Source: Mangrovibacter yixingensis | Lineage (GTDB): Bacteria > Pseudomonadota > Gammaproteobacteria > Enterobacterales > Enterobacteriaceae | DNA length: 64,000 nucleotides | NCBI RefSeq assembly: GCF_020523985.1 | Contig: NZ_JAIVKM010000001.1 | Span: 2,108,001-2,172,000 of the forward strand | Reading direction: 5' to 3' | Part shown: positions 50,739 to 60,999 of the stretch, in pieces | How the letters are laid out: every line of letters starts with the position of its first letter | How positions within the stretch are numbered: the stretch's first letter is position 1 | Made by a program: the position numbers and the translations under genes | The notes under the pieces: model-generated | What the model was told of the DNA's origin: nothing | The model's input: the letters and a program-made list of their open reading frames with translations, nothing else | Database searches by the model: none

Positions 50739-51959
50739 TTACAGCGTTTGCAGCAGGTCGGCGAGCTGGCGGTAAATACGCTGCTGGTTAAACTCCCCTT
50801 CCACTTTGGCACGGGCGCGGGCCAGTACCGGCCCCAATTCGGCTTCACCCACATGGGCAAAGGCCTGTAGCCTGTCGGCCAGGGCTTCGGCGTCGTGCTC
50901 CGGCACCAGCCAGCCAGATTCCCCCGATTCAATCAGCTCAGGAATACCGCTGTGCAAAGTAGAAACAACCGGGATCCCCACGGCCATGGCTTCCATTAAT
51001 GCCACCGGGATCCCTTCCATGTCGCCATCCGCGCCTGTCACGGAAGGCAATAAAAACAAGTCTGCTTCATCCAGCATGGCTTTTACTTCATGGCTGGGTT
51101 TAAACCCCGGCATAAAGACCTGGTCGTCCAGCTGGAATTGTTCAATCAGGGTTTTCAGGCGGCGTTCCCAGGGGCCAATACCCAAAATATGGTAGCGAAA
51201 CGGTACACCGCGCGCTTTCAGAATGCGGCAGGCTTCAATAGCAACGTGCAACCCTTTTTTCTCGGTAAGCCGGGCTACAGAAACAATAGATAATGGCGTG
51301 CCAGGCACTTTCAGCGGGCGACGGGAGAATTTCTCCATATCCACGCCCATGCGGGACACCGTGATTTTATCTGGCGGGCAACCCATGTCTTTCAGGCGGC
51401 TGGCCCACAGTTCACTAATAGGCAGCATCATGTCGCCACGGTTAAACAATTGCTGGTATTCCGGGGTGTAATGCTGCAGCACCTCACGGTGGGAAATGTC
51501 TATACCATGGAAAACGGTGGCGATTTTGCCGCGCAGCACACCCAGTTCACGCAACTTGGCCGCACTCACGCCCGCCGGGCCAAAGTGGGCGATAAACACA
51601 TCCGCCTTGATGGGTTCAGGCAAGCCACCGCAAATTGCCGACAGAATCAGGTTGCGGGCTTCGTTGCCGTAGCGCTTCATGTTCAGCGCCCGCCAGGTGC
51701 TGGCTCGCCCCAGGCCTTTCAGCGTTTGCGACAACCGGTAACGCATTTTGGCACCGCGCCCTTCGGGTTCATCCAACAGGTAGTGGGTTTTCGCCGCCAG
51801 GTTGTACTGGGTGTAAGCAGCATGGGTGTTTTTGGTGTCTCCCTTCGCCAGGGAGACAATTTCCACTTCGTAGCCCATTTCAATAAAAGCGACGATTTGG
51901 TTAAGTACAAAAGTTTCCGAAGCAAGGGGAAACTTCAGCAGAAAGAAGCAAACTTTCAT
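50739..51959 (-). CDS. wcaL: Colanic acid glycosyltransferase WcaL
   Basis: A 406-residue GT4 enzyme, predicted to add galactose to the lipid-linked colanic-acid unit. It starts MKVCFFLLKFPLASETFVLN; VFHGIDISHREVL, VSVARLTEKKGLHVAIEA and GDMEGIPVALMEAMAVGIPV (EX7E region) follow. The length equals that of E. coli WcaL. It begins three bases after wcaK ends. Confidence 0.95.
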   Translation of the reverse strand: MKVCFFLLKFPLASETFVLNQIVAFIEMGYEVEIVSLAKGDTKNTHAAYTQYNLAAKTHYLLDEPEGRGAKMRYRLSQTLKGLGRASTWRALNMKRYGNEARNLILSAICGGLPEPIKADVFIAHFGPAGVSAAKLRELGVLRGKIATVFHGIDISHREVLQHYTPEYQQLFNRGDMMLPISELWASRLKDMGCPPDKITVSRMGVDMEKFSRRPLKVPGTPLSIVSVARLTEKKGLHVAIEACRILKARGVPFRYHILGIGPWERRLKTLIEQFQLDDQVFMPGFKPSHEVKAMLDEADLFLLPSVTGADGDMEGIPVALMEAMAVGIPVVSTLHSGIPELIESGESGWLVPEHDAEALADRLQAFAHVGEAELGPVLARARAKVEGEFNQQRIYRQLADLLQTL

Positions 51960-51962
51960 GGC

Positions 51963-53243
51963 TTATTTGGCCTCCAACACCCTGTCAATTACACTTTTCA
52001 CCATTGCCAAACCCTTGGCTCGCTCGGCATCCACCGCGGGTTTTAGCCGGTCATTAAGGCTGTCGAGCTGGCCCAGAGTATCGGCTACTAACCCGGCCAG
52101 TGAGCCATCCAGCAACTGGCGAATGTCAATAGCCATTTCCGGCAGGCCTAATTGCTGCATAATGCCGGCGGATTTGTGTTCGTAGTTGATGGCGATAGCT
52201 GGTGTGCCAAAGTTCATGGAGATAATGGCAGAGTGCAGGCGCGTGCCCACAGTTAGTGAACAGGCAGCAAGAATTTTGCCCATTTCCAGGTCGTTCAGTT
52301 CATCCATTACCACATGGTAGTTTTCTGGCTGGTTGATATAAGCCGCCAGTTTCAGTGCCACCATGCGATCATCTTTGTTATAGCTGTCTATGCCAGTACA
52401 GGTGGATAACGCGACGACCTGGTAGCCCTGGTCAATAATGCGGTTCACTACCGTGGCGAATGCCTGCTCATAGGCTTGCTGGGTGGTGCCCAGGCGCTTG
52501 TCGAACGGAGCCAGTTCACGCAGGGTAACGGCTACCGTCGGTTTTTTGGCAATGGTGTCCAGCCAGTGCTGCACTGCGTAGCTCGGTACAAAGCTCGCTA
52601 CCTGGTGGTCTACCAGCCAGGCGGTATCTACACCGGCTTCCACTTTGCGGGTATCGATATTGCTTTTTTTCATCAAGTCCAGGCTCACGGATTCACGCAA
52701 TATCAGCGCATCGCAGTGGCCGAACACATAGCTTGCCAGTTGGTTAAACTGCGGGTCCTGGAACGGGCCAACACTGTGCCCAATCATATACACCGGTTTT
52801 TTCGCCATCAGGCTGCACAGCGCGTGTTCAAACTGAGGTACACCGTAAAGGTCGACAAAGAAAGAGCCACCAACCTGAATAATCGCGTCGTACTCTTTAA
52901 GTGCACCCACAAAATCGGTAAACCCGCGGGGCAGCGTGATGTTGCGCATACGCCCGGTATTGGTCACTTTTGCCAGTAACACCTGGTGCTGGTAGCGGCG
53001 GCGTAATACTTTTTTCACCCGCCCCACCAGGCCGCTGGCGCTCAGGTGCTGTTTCATCTGTTTATACAGTGGGTCGCCCATTACTGGCCTGTCCAGCAAC
53101 CATGCAGAACTGACAGGGTAACGGCTCATGACATCCACATCGGTCTGGGGCGCAAGTGTTGCAATTGCATCAATCAGGCCACGTAAAATGGCGCTGTCGC
53201 CACGGTTACCGCAGGTGTGGTTGCCAAGAATCAGTAATTTCAT
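51963..53243 (-). CDS. wcaK: Colanic acid pyruvyl transferase WcaK
   Basis: A 426-residue protein of the polysaccharide pyruvyl transferase family, thought to put the pyruvate ketal on the terminal galactose of colanic acid. It starts MKLLILGNHTCGNRGDSAIL, and VGTRLHSAIISMNFGTPAIA is the conserved C-terminal motif. SD AGAGG. The 123-base spacer to wzxC contains a hairpin with an AGGA loop (53278-53295). Confidence 0.94.
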   Translation of the reverse strand: MKLLILGNHTCGNRGDSAILRGLIDAIATLAPQTDVDVMSRYPVSSAWLLDRPVMGDPLYKQMKQHLSASGLVGRVKKVLRRRYQHQVLLAKVTNTGRMRNITLPRGFTDFVGALKEYDAIIQVGGSFFVDLYGVPQFEHALCSLMAKKPVYMIGHSVGPFQDPQFNQLASYVFGHCDALILRESVSLDLMKKSNIDTRKVEAGVDTAWLVDHQVASFVPSYAVQHWLDTIAKKPTVAVTLRELAPFDKRLGTTQQAYEQAFATVVNRIIDQGYQVVALSTCTGIDSYNKDDRMVALKLAAYINQPENYHVVMDELNDLEMGKILAACSLTVGTRLHSAIISMNFGTPAIAINYEHKSAGIMQQLGLPEMAIDIRQLLDGSLAGLVADTLGQLDSLNDRLKPAVDAERAKGLAMVKSVIDRVLEAK

Positions 53244-53277
53244 ACAGACCTCTTAATGGGGTTCTTCCGTTCAGCAT

Positions 53278-53295
53278 CGGGGTGTCCTCACCCCG
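53278..53295 (-). promoter_or_regulatory. Hairpin with AGGA loop upstream of wcaK
   Basis: On the mRNA (minus) strand CGGGGTG, loop AGGA and CACCCCG form a tight 7-bp stem. A second small stem (53296-53308) adjoins it. A GGA in a hairpin loop upstream of a start is the hallmark of CsrA/RsmA sites. It lies about 35 bases before the wcaK ATG. Confidence 0.4.
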
Positions 53296-53366
53296 CCCGA
53301 AAGCCGGGAACATGCCTAAAGTAAAAAATCAGGGAAATTCAGCCAGGTGAGCAGTGGTCCTGCTCA

Positions 53367-54845
53367 TCACTGTGCCCGCAATAATGTTTTCAGGCGTTCG
53401 GTGCGGCAAAACTGCCGTTTTAGCTCAACCACCAGTGGGTTGCGCGAAATCACCAGTGTGGCGATAAACGCCAGTACACCCGCCGCAACCTGCGTGCTGA
53501 ACACCAGTCCCAGCGCAGCATGGCCGTGCATTGCCAGCCCCAGTGCGTAGCTCACTACAATGGTGGGCAAAGACAGGTAGAACGGCAGCCAGATACTCAA
53601 GGCATACTCTTTGTAGCTGGAGCCCAACACCGGTTTAATCATCACGAAATAGCTAAGAACGGTGTTGATGATTTGCACCAGTAAGAAGCCCAGAGTAACC
53701 CCCAATGCGCCACCCAGCAGGCCACCGGCGATAATGGCCGGAATAAACAGAAAAGTTTTGAATACGTTGAATTTAAAGCTGATATCCACGCGGGCTTTCG
53801 CCATCAGCAAGGAGCCGATAGGGTTACCAATCGCCCGCAACAGACCCACAATGCACAGCAGTTGCAAAATGGGGGTAATGAACGCCCATTTTTCACCGAA
53901 CACCAGCGGTACAAAAGTGCCGGATACCACCATCAGCCCCAGCAGTGCCGGGAAGTTAATAATCCCCACGACCGAAAGCAGCTTGTAGAAATTGACCCGC
54001 AGTTTTTCCGTGTCGTCCTGGATTTTGGCAAATGCCGGGAACAGCACACGGGTAATAATGGGGTTCAGTTTCATGGGCGGCACAACCGCCACGTTGTACG
54101 CCAGGTTGTAGCCCCCGGCCACGCTGGCTCCCAGAATACGCGCCAGCACCAGGGTGGAAAGGTTGGTGTTCAGGTAGTTGATAACACTGTCTGCTGTGAG
54201 CCAGGCGCCAAACTTAATATTTGCCGAAACCGATTTCAGGGAAAACATCAGCCCTGGGCGGTAAATTTTGCGCCCCAAAATACCAAACAGTGTGGTGCGC
54301 ACCGTGGTGTTTACCAGGTAGCCCCAAATGGCGGTCATCGCCACCGGCCAGTAATGGGCACTCACCACGGTGAAGGTAAACCCGGAAAGTACCGAGAAAG
54401 ATTCCACCGCGCCAATCTTGCTGAACTCCAGTTCTTTTTGCATCAACGCACGGAACTGCTGGCCATGAGGGATTATTACAAAGGCGACTGACAAGGTCTG
54501 AATCAAGGGAGCAAGGTCTGGGTTATGCAACACCCCGGCAATCACGTGGCTGAGTGAAAACACGGCCACGCACACCACAATACCAATGCTCACATTCAGC
54601 CAGTAGAGTGTGGTTAACTCTAGTTGGCTTATCTCTTTGCGCTGAATAATTGAGTTGGCGATACCAAAATCCGAGAGCGTATCCGCCAGGGCGATAATCA
54701 CCAGGGAAATGGTCAGCAAACCAAACTGGTGGTTATCAATTATCCGCGCCAGAACGGTCATCTGAATCAGCCCCAGGCTGATGATAGTCAGCGTGGAGAT
54801 AGCGGACCATTTGGCTCCGCTAATGGTTCTCTCTCTCAGGCTCAT
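53367..54845 (-). CDS. wzxC: Colanic acid flippase WzxC
   Basis: A 492-residue membrane protein of the polysaccharide transporter branch of the MOP family, with about 12-14 helices, which flips the undecaprenyl-linked colanic-acid repeat. It starts MSLRERTISGAKWSAISTL; DTLSDFGIANSIIQRKEIS is conserved. Same length as E. coli WzxC. Its ATG overlaps the wcaJ stop (TAATG). Confidence 0.95.
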   Translation of the reverse strand: MSLRERTISGAKWSAISTLTIISLGLIQMTVLARIIDNHQFGLLTISLVIIALADTLSDFGIANSIIQRKEISQLELTTLYWLNVSIGIVVCVAVFSLSHVIAGVLHNPDLAPLIQTLSVAFVIIPHGQQFRALMQKELEFSKIGAVESFSVLSGFTFTVVSAHYWPVAMTAIWGYLVNTTVRTTLFGILGRKIYRPGLMFSLKSVSANIKFGAWLTADSVINYLNTNLSTLVLARILGASVAGGYNLAYNVAVVPPMKLNPIITRVLFPAFAKIQDDTEKLRVNFYKLLSVVGIINFPALLGLMVVSGTFVPLVFGEKWAFITPILQLLCIVGLLRAIGNPIGSLLMAKARVDISFKFNVFKTFLFIPAIIAGGLLGGALGVTLGFLLVQIINTVLSYFVMIKPVLGSSYKEYALSIWLPFYLSLPTIVVSYALGLAMHGHAALGLVFSTQVAAGVLAFIATLVISRNPLVVELKRQFCRTERLKTLLRAQ

Positions 54846-56239
54846 TAGTAGGCCGCCTTATTCACAAAGCCCTTGAACACAGTAAGAAAAACAATTTTGA
54901 TGTCCAGCCAGAGGCTCCACTCGCGGATATACTCCAGGTCGAACTCAATACGTTTTTCCATTTTTTCCAGGGTGTCGGTTTCCCCACGCCAGCCATTAAT
55001 TTGCGCCCAGCCAGTAATGCCAGGTTTCACTTTATGGCGCAGCATGTAGCCTTCAATCAGGCTGCGGTACTGTTCGTTGTGTGCCACCGCATGGGGGCGC
55101 GGGCCAACAATCGACATGCCGCCGGTCAGCACGTTAATAAACTGCGGCAGTTCGTCCAGTGAGGTACGTCGCAGGAAGCTGCCCACACGGGTTACACGCG
55201 GGTCGCTGCGGGTAGCCTGGGTCACCACACTGTCGTTTTCCATAACGCGCATGGAGCGGAATTTCCACACTTTGATAGGTTTGCCATCCATGCCGTAACG
55301 TGTCTGGCGGAAAATAATCGGCCCCGGTGAACTCAGTTTCACCGCGGCTGCAATGCAGCACAGCACGGGCGAAATCAGCAGCAATATAAAGGCCGACAGG
55401 CAGATATCTTCGATACGTTTAATCACACTGTTTACGCCATTGAGCGGGGTATCAAATACCGACACTACCGGCACGCCGTTTACGTCAATGGTGCGTGAAT
55501 GCAGGATGTTAAACGTGAACACATCCGGGATAACCATAACGGAACAGGTGGTGTCTGCCAGTTGGTGAACCAGCTCTTTGAGTTGCACTTCATCTTTCAT
55601 TGCCATGGCAATGTAGACGTTGTGAATTTTGCCTGCTTTGGCGTCTTCCACCAGTTGGTCGAGTGTTCCTGCCCAGCGGTCAGGCACCCCGCCCGGCTCC
55701 GGGTCGTGGTAAACGCCTACCACATCAAACCCCATCCAGGGTTCGTTGCAGAAGGTTTCCACCAGTGACAACCCGGCAGGCATTGCGCCTGCGACTGCCA
55801 CTCGGCGGGTGATGTACCCACGGTTACGCAGGAAGCCGGCACCATAGCGAATGGCGGCCCGGCAAATAACCAGCCCCATCCCGCCCAGCACATACCAGCA
55901 TAAATACAGCCGGAAGGTGCCGCCAAAGTCGTTACTGAATGCCAGTAAACCGGCACTGAAAATAATGCTGAGAGTCCAGTTCTGTAATAGCAGCCCGATT
56001 TCGGTGCCAAACCGCACACCGCGCCAGGAGCGGTAAAAGTCGGTAATACCCCCAATCATTTGGAAAACGACCAGGGTAACCAGAGCCATCAGCAAGTGCA
56101 TATAAAAGAAAGGCAGCGCAAAAAGTTTGCAGATAACCCATAAGCCAACAAACATGATGGTGATATCTGAAAAACGCTGCACCATAGAGATCAACGATGC
56201 GTTCGTTTTTATACGGTCGCGTTTTGTGAGACTTGTCAT
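54845..56239 (-). CDS. wcaJ: Undecaprenyl-phosphate glucose phosphotransferase WcaJ
   Basis: A membrane phosphoglycosyl transferase that starts colanic-acid assembly by placing glucose-1-phosphate on undecaprenyl phosphate. The C-terminal catalytic domain holds VWKFRSMRVME, RTSLDELPQFINVLTGGMS and VGPRPHAVAHNEQY. ATG 56239 (MTSLTKRDRIKTNAS) gives the 464 residues of E. coli WcaJ, with AGGT as SD. An in-frame ATG at 56299, with a stronger SD (GGAG, 7 bases away), would add 20 residues; I cannot decide between them from sequence. Confidence 0.94.
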   Translation of the reverse strand: MTSLTKRDRIKTNASLISMVQRFSDITIMFVGLWVICKLFALPFFYMHLLMALVTLVVFQMIGGITDFYRSWRGVRFGTEIGLLLQNWTLSIIFSAGLLAFSNDFGGTFRLYLCWYVLGGMGLVICRAAIRYGAGFLRNRGYITRRVAVAGAMPAGLSLVETFCNEPWMGFDVVGVYHDPEPGGVPDRWAGTLDQLVEDAKAGKIHNVYIAMAMKDEVQLKELVHQLADTTCSVMVIPDVFTFNILHSRTIDVNGVPVVSVFDTPLNGVNSVIKRIEDICLSAFILLLISPVLCCIAAAVKLSSPGPIIFRQTRYGMDGKPIKVWKFRSMRVMENDSVVTQATRSDPRVTRVGSFLRRTSLDELPQFINVLTGGMSIVGPRPHAVAHNEQYRSLIEGYMLRHKVKPGITGWAQINGWRGETDTLEKMEKRIEFDLEYIREWSLWLDIKIVFLTVFKGFVNKAAY

Positions 56240-56329
56240 CGTTTTACCTGTCTGCGCCGAAGAGCGCGTTATAGCGGCAGAGTAAGTTGTTTTGTCCATC
56301 ACCGATCTCCAGTTTGGTTCATCCGTTGC

Positions 56330-56370
56330 CCCTCAAGCCACACAGCATCCTTGCTGTGACAGGTTGAGGG
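56330..56370 (-). promoter_or_regulatory. Two-tier hairpin with CsrA-like AGGA loop before wcaJ
   Basis: On the mRNA (minus) strand the inner stem is CACAGCA, loop AGGA, TGCTGTG (56358-56341), perfect over 7 bp. An outer stem, CCCTCAA with TTGAGGG (56370-56330), encloses it. The core CAAGGATG matches the CsrA-binding consensus centre. It lies in the cpsG-wcaJ spacer, 20-odd bases upstream of the SD of the longer wcaJ start. No T-run follows. Confidence 0.5.
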
Positions 56371-56400
56371 AGAGGGCCTCAACCCACTCTGCCTGGCGGG

Positions 56401-57771
56401 TTACTGATTCAGCAGCGCCAGAATTTCCTGTGTTCGTGCTTCCATAAGTGCGGTATCCCCACGGGATTCCACATTCAGGCGGACTACGGGTTCGGTATTG
56501 GAGCTACGCAGGTTGAAACGCCAGCCTCCCAGCTCCATGCTGATACCGTCGGTATGGTCTACGGCTTCTGCATGGGGCGCGAAGTGCTGTTCCACGCGGG
56601 AAATCGCAGTTACAGGCTCAGCCAGTTTGCTGTTGATTTCCCCGGAAGCCGGGAATGCTGTCATGCGGTCACGCACCATTTCGCCCAGTGATTTGCCTTT
56701 CACACTTAACAGTTCCGCCACCAGCAGCCACGGGATCATGCCGCTGTCGCAATAAGCGAAATCACGGAAATAGTGGTGGGCACTCATTTCACCGCCATAA
56801 ATGGCGTCTTCCTGGCGCATGCGTTCTTTAATAAACGCGTGGCCGGTTTTGGACATCACCGGGGTGCCGCCAGCCTGGGTAACGATATCCACAGTGTTCC
56901 AGCTCAGGCGCGGGTCGTGGATGATTTTTGCACCAGGTTGTTTTTCAAGGAACGCTTCGGCCAGCAGGCCAACAATGTAATAGCCTTCAATGAACTGCCC
57001 GGTTTCGTCGAACAGGAAGCAGCGGTCGAAATCGCCATCAAAGGCGATACCCATATCCGCTCCGTGTTCAATCACCGCGTTACGGGTGTCGTCACGGCAT
57101 TCCGGCAATAAGGGGTTGGGGATCCCGTTGGGGAAGTTGCCATCCGGCGTGTTGTGCACTTTGATAAAGGTCACGGGCACATTCAGTGCCTTGCAGCGTG
57201 CTTCAATGGCATCCACCACCGGGCCTGCTGCACCATTACCGGAGTTCACCACCAGTTTTAGAGGTTTGATGTTTTTCACATCAATGTAAGAGAACAGGTG
57301 GTCGAGGTAGGCATCACGGGTTGCCACCTGCTGGTAGCTGCCGCGTTTGGCCGGGTCAACCGGTGGGAAGTCGTTGGCTTCCGCCAGGCGCTGCACGTCG
57401 CGCAGGCCGGTGTCACCACTGATTGGGCGGGCACCTTCGCGCACCAGCTTCATGCCGTTATAGTCCATCGGGTTGTGGCTGGCAGTCACTTCAATGCCGC
57501 CATCCACGCCAAGGTGCCAGGTAGCAAAATAGATCTCTTCGGTGCCAGACAGGCCAATATCCAGCACATCCACGCCTGCATCTTGCAGGCCACGTGCCAG
57601 AGCCAGTTTCAGGCTTTCACTGGTAAGGCGAACATCGCCACCTACCACAATACTTTTTGGTTTGAGGTATTCGCCATAGGCCCTGCCAATACGCCAGGCA
57701 ATGTCTTCATTCAGTTCATCACCCAGGCGGCCACGAATATCATAGGCTTTAAAACAGGTTAATTTGCTCAT
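56401..57771 (-). CDS. cpsG: Phosphomannomutase CpsG (colanic-acid copy)
   Basis: A 456-residue phosphomannomutase that makes mannose-1-phosphate for GDP-mannose and then GDP-fucose in colanic acid. [12 protein letters not shown] (active-site Ser), [10 protein letters not shown] (metal), [11 protein letters not shown] and [11 protein letters not shown] are intact. ATG 57771 ([11 protein letters not shown]) gives the E. coli length; the 57792 in-frame start is rejected. A paralogue of manB at 45160. Confidence 0.95.
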   Translation of the reverse strand: MSKLTCFKAYDIRGRLGDELNEDIAWRIGRAYGEYLKPKSIVVGGDVRLTSESLKLALARGLQDAGVDVLDIGLSGTEEIYFATWHLGVDGGIEVTASHNPMDYNGMKLVREGARPISGDTGLRDVQRLAEANDFPPVDPAKRGSYQQVATRDAYLDHLFSYIDVKNIKPLKLVVNSGNGAAGPVVDAIEARCKALNVPVTFIKVHNTPDGNFPNGIPNPLLPECRDDTRNAVIEHGADMGIAFDGDFDRCFLFDETGQFIEGYYIVGLLAEAFLEKQPGAKIIHDPRLSWNTVDIVTQAGGTPVMSKTGHAFIKERMRQEDAIYGGEMSAHHYFRDFAYCDSGMIPWLLVAELLSVKGKSLGEMVRDRMTAFPASGEINSKLAEPVTAISRVEQHFAPHAEAVDHTDGISMELGGWRFNLRSSNTEPVVRLNVESRGDTALMEARTQEILALLNQ

Positions 57772-57845
57772 CGTTTTCCCTTCTTCAGGCAACAGTCAGC
57801 CTTCCGCAGGCGCGGCGCGCACTGCAGTTGAATAACGCTTTTTAT

Positions 57846-59291
57846 TTAAATTCGCCCGTAACGGTCGGCTAACCGGATTACGTCGTCTTCTTCAAGGTAT
57901 GCGCCGCTGCGCACTTCAATCAGATCCAGTGGTATCTTGCCGGGGTTTTCCAGGCAGTGGGTTACACCCAGCGGAATGTAAATAGATTCGTTCTCACCCA
58001 GCAGTTTTACATCTTCACCCAGTGTCACTTTGGCGGTGCCTGCCACCACAATCCAGTGCTCGGCACGGTGGTGGTGCATTTGCAAAGAGAGCCCTTCCCC
58101 AGGTTTTACGGTAATGCGTTTCACCTGGTAACGGTCACCGGCATCGATTGAGTCGTATTTGCCCCACGGGCGGTAAACTTCGCGGTGTACCCGGTGCTCC
58201 TGGCGGCCAGTCTGCTTGATTTGCTCAACGATTTTTTTCACGTTCTGCACGTGGTCGCGGTCGGCAATCAGTACCGCGTCTTTGGTTTGCACCACAACCA
58301 GGTCTTTCACCCCAACGGTGGTGACCAGGCCAGATTCGGCATACACATAGCTGTCCTGGGTTTCATGGCAGATAACATCGCCGTGGCGCACGTTGCCATC
58401 TTCCCCTTTCGGGCTGATTTCCCACAGTGAAGACCAGGAGCCGACATCACTCCAGCCTGCGTCCATTGGCACCACCACTGCATCGGCGGTTTTTTCCATT
58501 ACCGCGTAGTCAATGGATTCGTCCGGGCAGGCCAGGAAGGCCTCTTCGGCGACACGGATAAAGTCCAGGTCCGGGTCAACGCCATTCATCGCCTGCTGGC
58601 AGGCATCGAGAATATCCGGGCGGAATTTGGCCAGTTCTTCCAGGTAACGGTCGGCACGGAACAGGAACATCCCGCTGTTCCAGTAATATTCGCCGGTATT
58701 CACGTAGTTTTGCGCGGTTGCCAAATTCGGTTTTTCAACAAACTGCGCTACGTTAAAGGCCACGGCGTCGGTCGCGTCGTTAGTCAGGTTATGCACTTCG
58801 CCACGGCGAATGTAGCCGTAACCGGTTTCCGGCTGGTCCGGCACAATGCCGAAAGTCACCAGTTTGCCTGCTTCAGCAAACGGCATGGCGGCGCGCACGG
58901 CATCACGGAATGCGTCTTCATTCTGAATAACGTGGTCTGCTGCCAGCACCAGCATCAGCGGGTTGTTATCCGGGCACTGGCGTTTGGCGGCCAGCGCTGC
59001 CAGCGCAATGGCGGGTGCGGTGTTGCGCCCGGCGGGTTCCAGAATGATGTTTTCTGTCAGCATATGCAGTTGGCGTAACTGTTCCGCGACGATAAAACGG
59101 TGTTGCTCGTTACAGATAACCACCGGGCTCTCACAAGGGATGCCATCTAAGCGGTGCAGCGTGGCCTGTAACATTGTCAGGTCCCCTTTCAGGCAGAGGA
59201 ACTGTTTAGGATAAAGTACCCGGGACAGTGGCCACAGACGGCTACCGGAGCCCCCAGCCATAATGACCGGATAAAGTAATGACTGACTCAT
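57846..59291 (-). CDS. cpsB: Mannose-1-phosphate guanylyltransferase CpsB (colanic-acid copy)
   Basis: A 481-residue enzyme that makes GDP-mannose. [20 protein letters not shown] is the pyrophosphorylase motif; [14 protein letters not shown] and the cupin [19 protein letters not shown] are conserved. Three bases separate its start from the wcaI stop. A paralogue of manC at 46552. Confidence 0.96.
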   Translation of the reverse strand: MSQSLLYPVIMAGGSGSRLWPLSRVLYPKQFLCLKGDLTMLQATLHRLDGIPCESPVVICNEQHRFIVAEQLRQLHMLTENIILEPAGRNTAPAIALAALAAKRQCPDNNPLMLVLAADHVIQNEDAFRDAVRAAMPFAEAGKLVTFGIVPDQPETGYGYIRRGEVHNLTNDATDAVAFNVAQFVEKPNLATAQNYVNTGEYYWNSGMFLFRADRYLEELAKFRPDILDACQQAMNGVDPDLDFIRVAEEAFLACPDESIDYAVMEKTADAVVVPMDAGWSDVGSWSSLWEISPKGEDGNVRHGDVICHETQDSYVYAESGLVTTVGVKDLVVVQTKDAVLIADRDHVQNVKKIVEQIKQTGRQEHRVHREVYRPWGKYDSIDAGDRYQVKRITVKPGEGLSLQMHHHRAEHWIVVAGTAKVTLGEDVKLLGENESIYIPLGVTHCLENPGKIPLDLIEVRSGAYLEEDDVIRLADRYGRI

Positions 59292-59294
59292 GAT

Positions 59295-60521
59295 TTAACC
59301 CCGAATATCAGCGAGAAATTGGCTTAACACGTTCTCTTTTTCGAGCGTGCGTTCGGCATATTCACGTGCCACCGTGTTGTCCTGCGGCATGTTCAGGGCA
59401 TGAATGATCCCTGCTGCCAGTGCATCGGGTGATTCTGGTTCTACACACACTGCAATCCCCGGCACACTGGAGCACAACTGGCCCAGTTCGGTCTCCGGTT
59501 CAGCGGTGATTACCGCGTTGCCGCCAACGGCGAGAATATTTGTCAGCTTGGAAGGCAGTACGGCATCCGCCGCGCCCCGACGCTGGATAACCAGGTGGCA
59601 ATCTCCCATGCGCAGTAATGCAGGCAGCGCTTCATAGGGTTGCAACGGGAAAAACCGCATATTGTGCAGGCCGCGCTCCTGTGCCAGCGCTTCCAGCCGT
59701 GCTTTCCCCCCGCCCTGGCCGACAATAACGAATACCCAGGGCTCATCGGTGTAGCGCGCCGCTACATCAATCACGCTTTCCAGCCCCTGTTTTTCGCCAA
59801 TATTGCCGGAGTAGAGCACCACTTTGTGCCCGTCTGGTATGCCCAGTTGTTCACGCAAATCCCGGGCAGACTGGTCATCCACCTGGCGAAAACGCGCCAC
59901 TTCAGACCAGTTGGGGAAAAAGATTATCCGTGCCGGGTCCACGCCTTTTTCCCGCGCTTTATTCATCATGGAGCGAGAAATAGTGGAAACCCGGTCAACA
60001 TTGAGCAGGCCGCTGCGTTCAAACAGGCTGGCGAATTTTGCCAGTTTCCCGCCTTTGCCCTTCCCTGCCATGCCAAGGCCCAGCATGGCGTCTACTTCAT
60101 AATCCTGAATATGCAGAACGGTGCGTGCCCCACTGAGCTTTGCCAAAAGGCGCATGCCCGGTACACAAAACAAGGTGGGAACCACGCCAATAATGCGGTC
60201 CGGTTTCCAGCGGCGTTGAGCCATCAGCGGGAAAAACGAACTCGCTGCAAAGCTGCCCAGGTGTAACAGGCGTTTTACCGTTGACGGTTTTGCCGGAACA
60301 TACAGTGGGCAACGCCATACGGTTGCGCCATTACGCTGTTCTTTATGCCAGCGCCAGGCGGAATACTCGCCCTGTACCTTCCATTGTGGGTAGTAAGGAG
60401 GTGCGGTAATTACCCGTACCTCGTGGCCCTGGCTCACCATCCAGTCCACCATTTCACCGGTGTATTTGCCAATGCCGGTCAGTTCCGGTGCATAGTTGAT
60501 GCCATAGACCAGAATTTTCAT
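59295..60521 (-). CDS. wcaI: Colanic acid glycosyltransferase WcaI
   Basis: A 408-residue GT4 enzyme, predicted to transfer fucose in the colanic-acid repeat. It starts [20 protein letters not shown], then [18 protein letters not shown]. The donor half holds [19 protein letters not shown]. The length is one residue more than E. coli WcaI. The ATG overlaps the wcaH stop. Confidence 0.94.
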   Translation of the reverse strand: MKILVYGINYAPELTGIGKYTGEMVDWMVSQGHEVRVITAPPYYPQWKVQGEYSAWRWHKEQRNGATVWRCPLYVPAKPSTVKRLLHLGSFAASSFFPLMAQRRWKPDRIIGVVPTLFCVPGMRLLAKLSGARTVLHIQDYEVDAMLGLGMAGKGKGGKLAKFASLFERSGLLNVDRVSTISRSMMNKAREKGVDPARIIFFPNWSEVARFRQVDDQSARDLREQLGIPDGHKVVLYSGNIGEKQGLESVIDVAARYTDEPWVFVIVGQGGGKARLEALAQERGLHNMRFFPLQPYEALPALLRMGDCHLVIQRRGAADAVLPSKLTNILAVGGNAVITAEPETELGQLCSSVPGIAVCVEPESPDALAAGIIHALNMPQDNTVAREYAERTLEKENVLSQFLADIRG

Positions 60522-60997
60522 AGGCCGGGCACCCCGGTATGGCGTGCCTTGTCGAAATAGGCCAGTGTGTTGCTGTGAACGTCTTCACTATTGAGGACGG
60601 CGTCTGGTTTCTGCCAGCGCCAGTCGGCATGCTGTTCGTCTGGCAAGCGCAAGTCACTGGTGTTCACTTTCAGGCGGAACCCCAGCACGATGTAATGGGT
60701 GGTAAACGCATCCCCGGCGAAGTTGTCGTCGTAAAAATGTTGCCAGACGCCATAAAACTGCCCTTGTTCCATTGGGAGCTTGCAGCCCAGTTCGCCTTCT
60801 GTCAGGCGTTCAAAAGCATTGGCCAGCGTCTCGTCTTTTTGCACCCGGCCACCTGGCACAAACCAGTACCCTTGTGCCGGGCGGTTATTACGCCGCCCTA
60901 ACAGGTATTCGCCGCGCTCGTTCTCCACGACTAAATCAATGGAGATAAGCGGAGTGCTTTCCACCACTGTGGCAAACGCTTCACGACTTAAAAACAT
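60518..60997 (-). CDS. gmm: GDP-mannose mannosyl hydrolase WcaH (Gmm)
   Basis: A 159-residue Nudix-fold enzyme that hydrolyses GDP-mannose to GDP and mannose, possibly tuning GDP-sugar levels. The Nudix-related segment [20 protein letters not shown] is present; the family is known to lack one canonical Nudix glutamate. Same length as E. coli. It starts two bases after the fcl stop. Confidence 0.95.
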   Translation of the reverse strand: MFLSREAFATVVESTPLISIDLVVENERGEYLLGRRNNRPAQGYWFVPGGRVQKDETLANAFERLTEGELGCKLPMEQGQFYGVWQHFYDDNFAGDAFTTHYIVLGFRLKVNTSDLRLPDEQHADWRWQKPDAVLNSEDVHSNTLAYFDKARHTGVPGL

Positions 60998-60999
60998 GG

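Noticed and set aside
52476-52979. Plus-strand 167-codon frame opposite wcaK
   Set aside because: It is an antisense shadow of wcaK, without SD or recognisable protein features.
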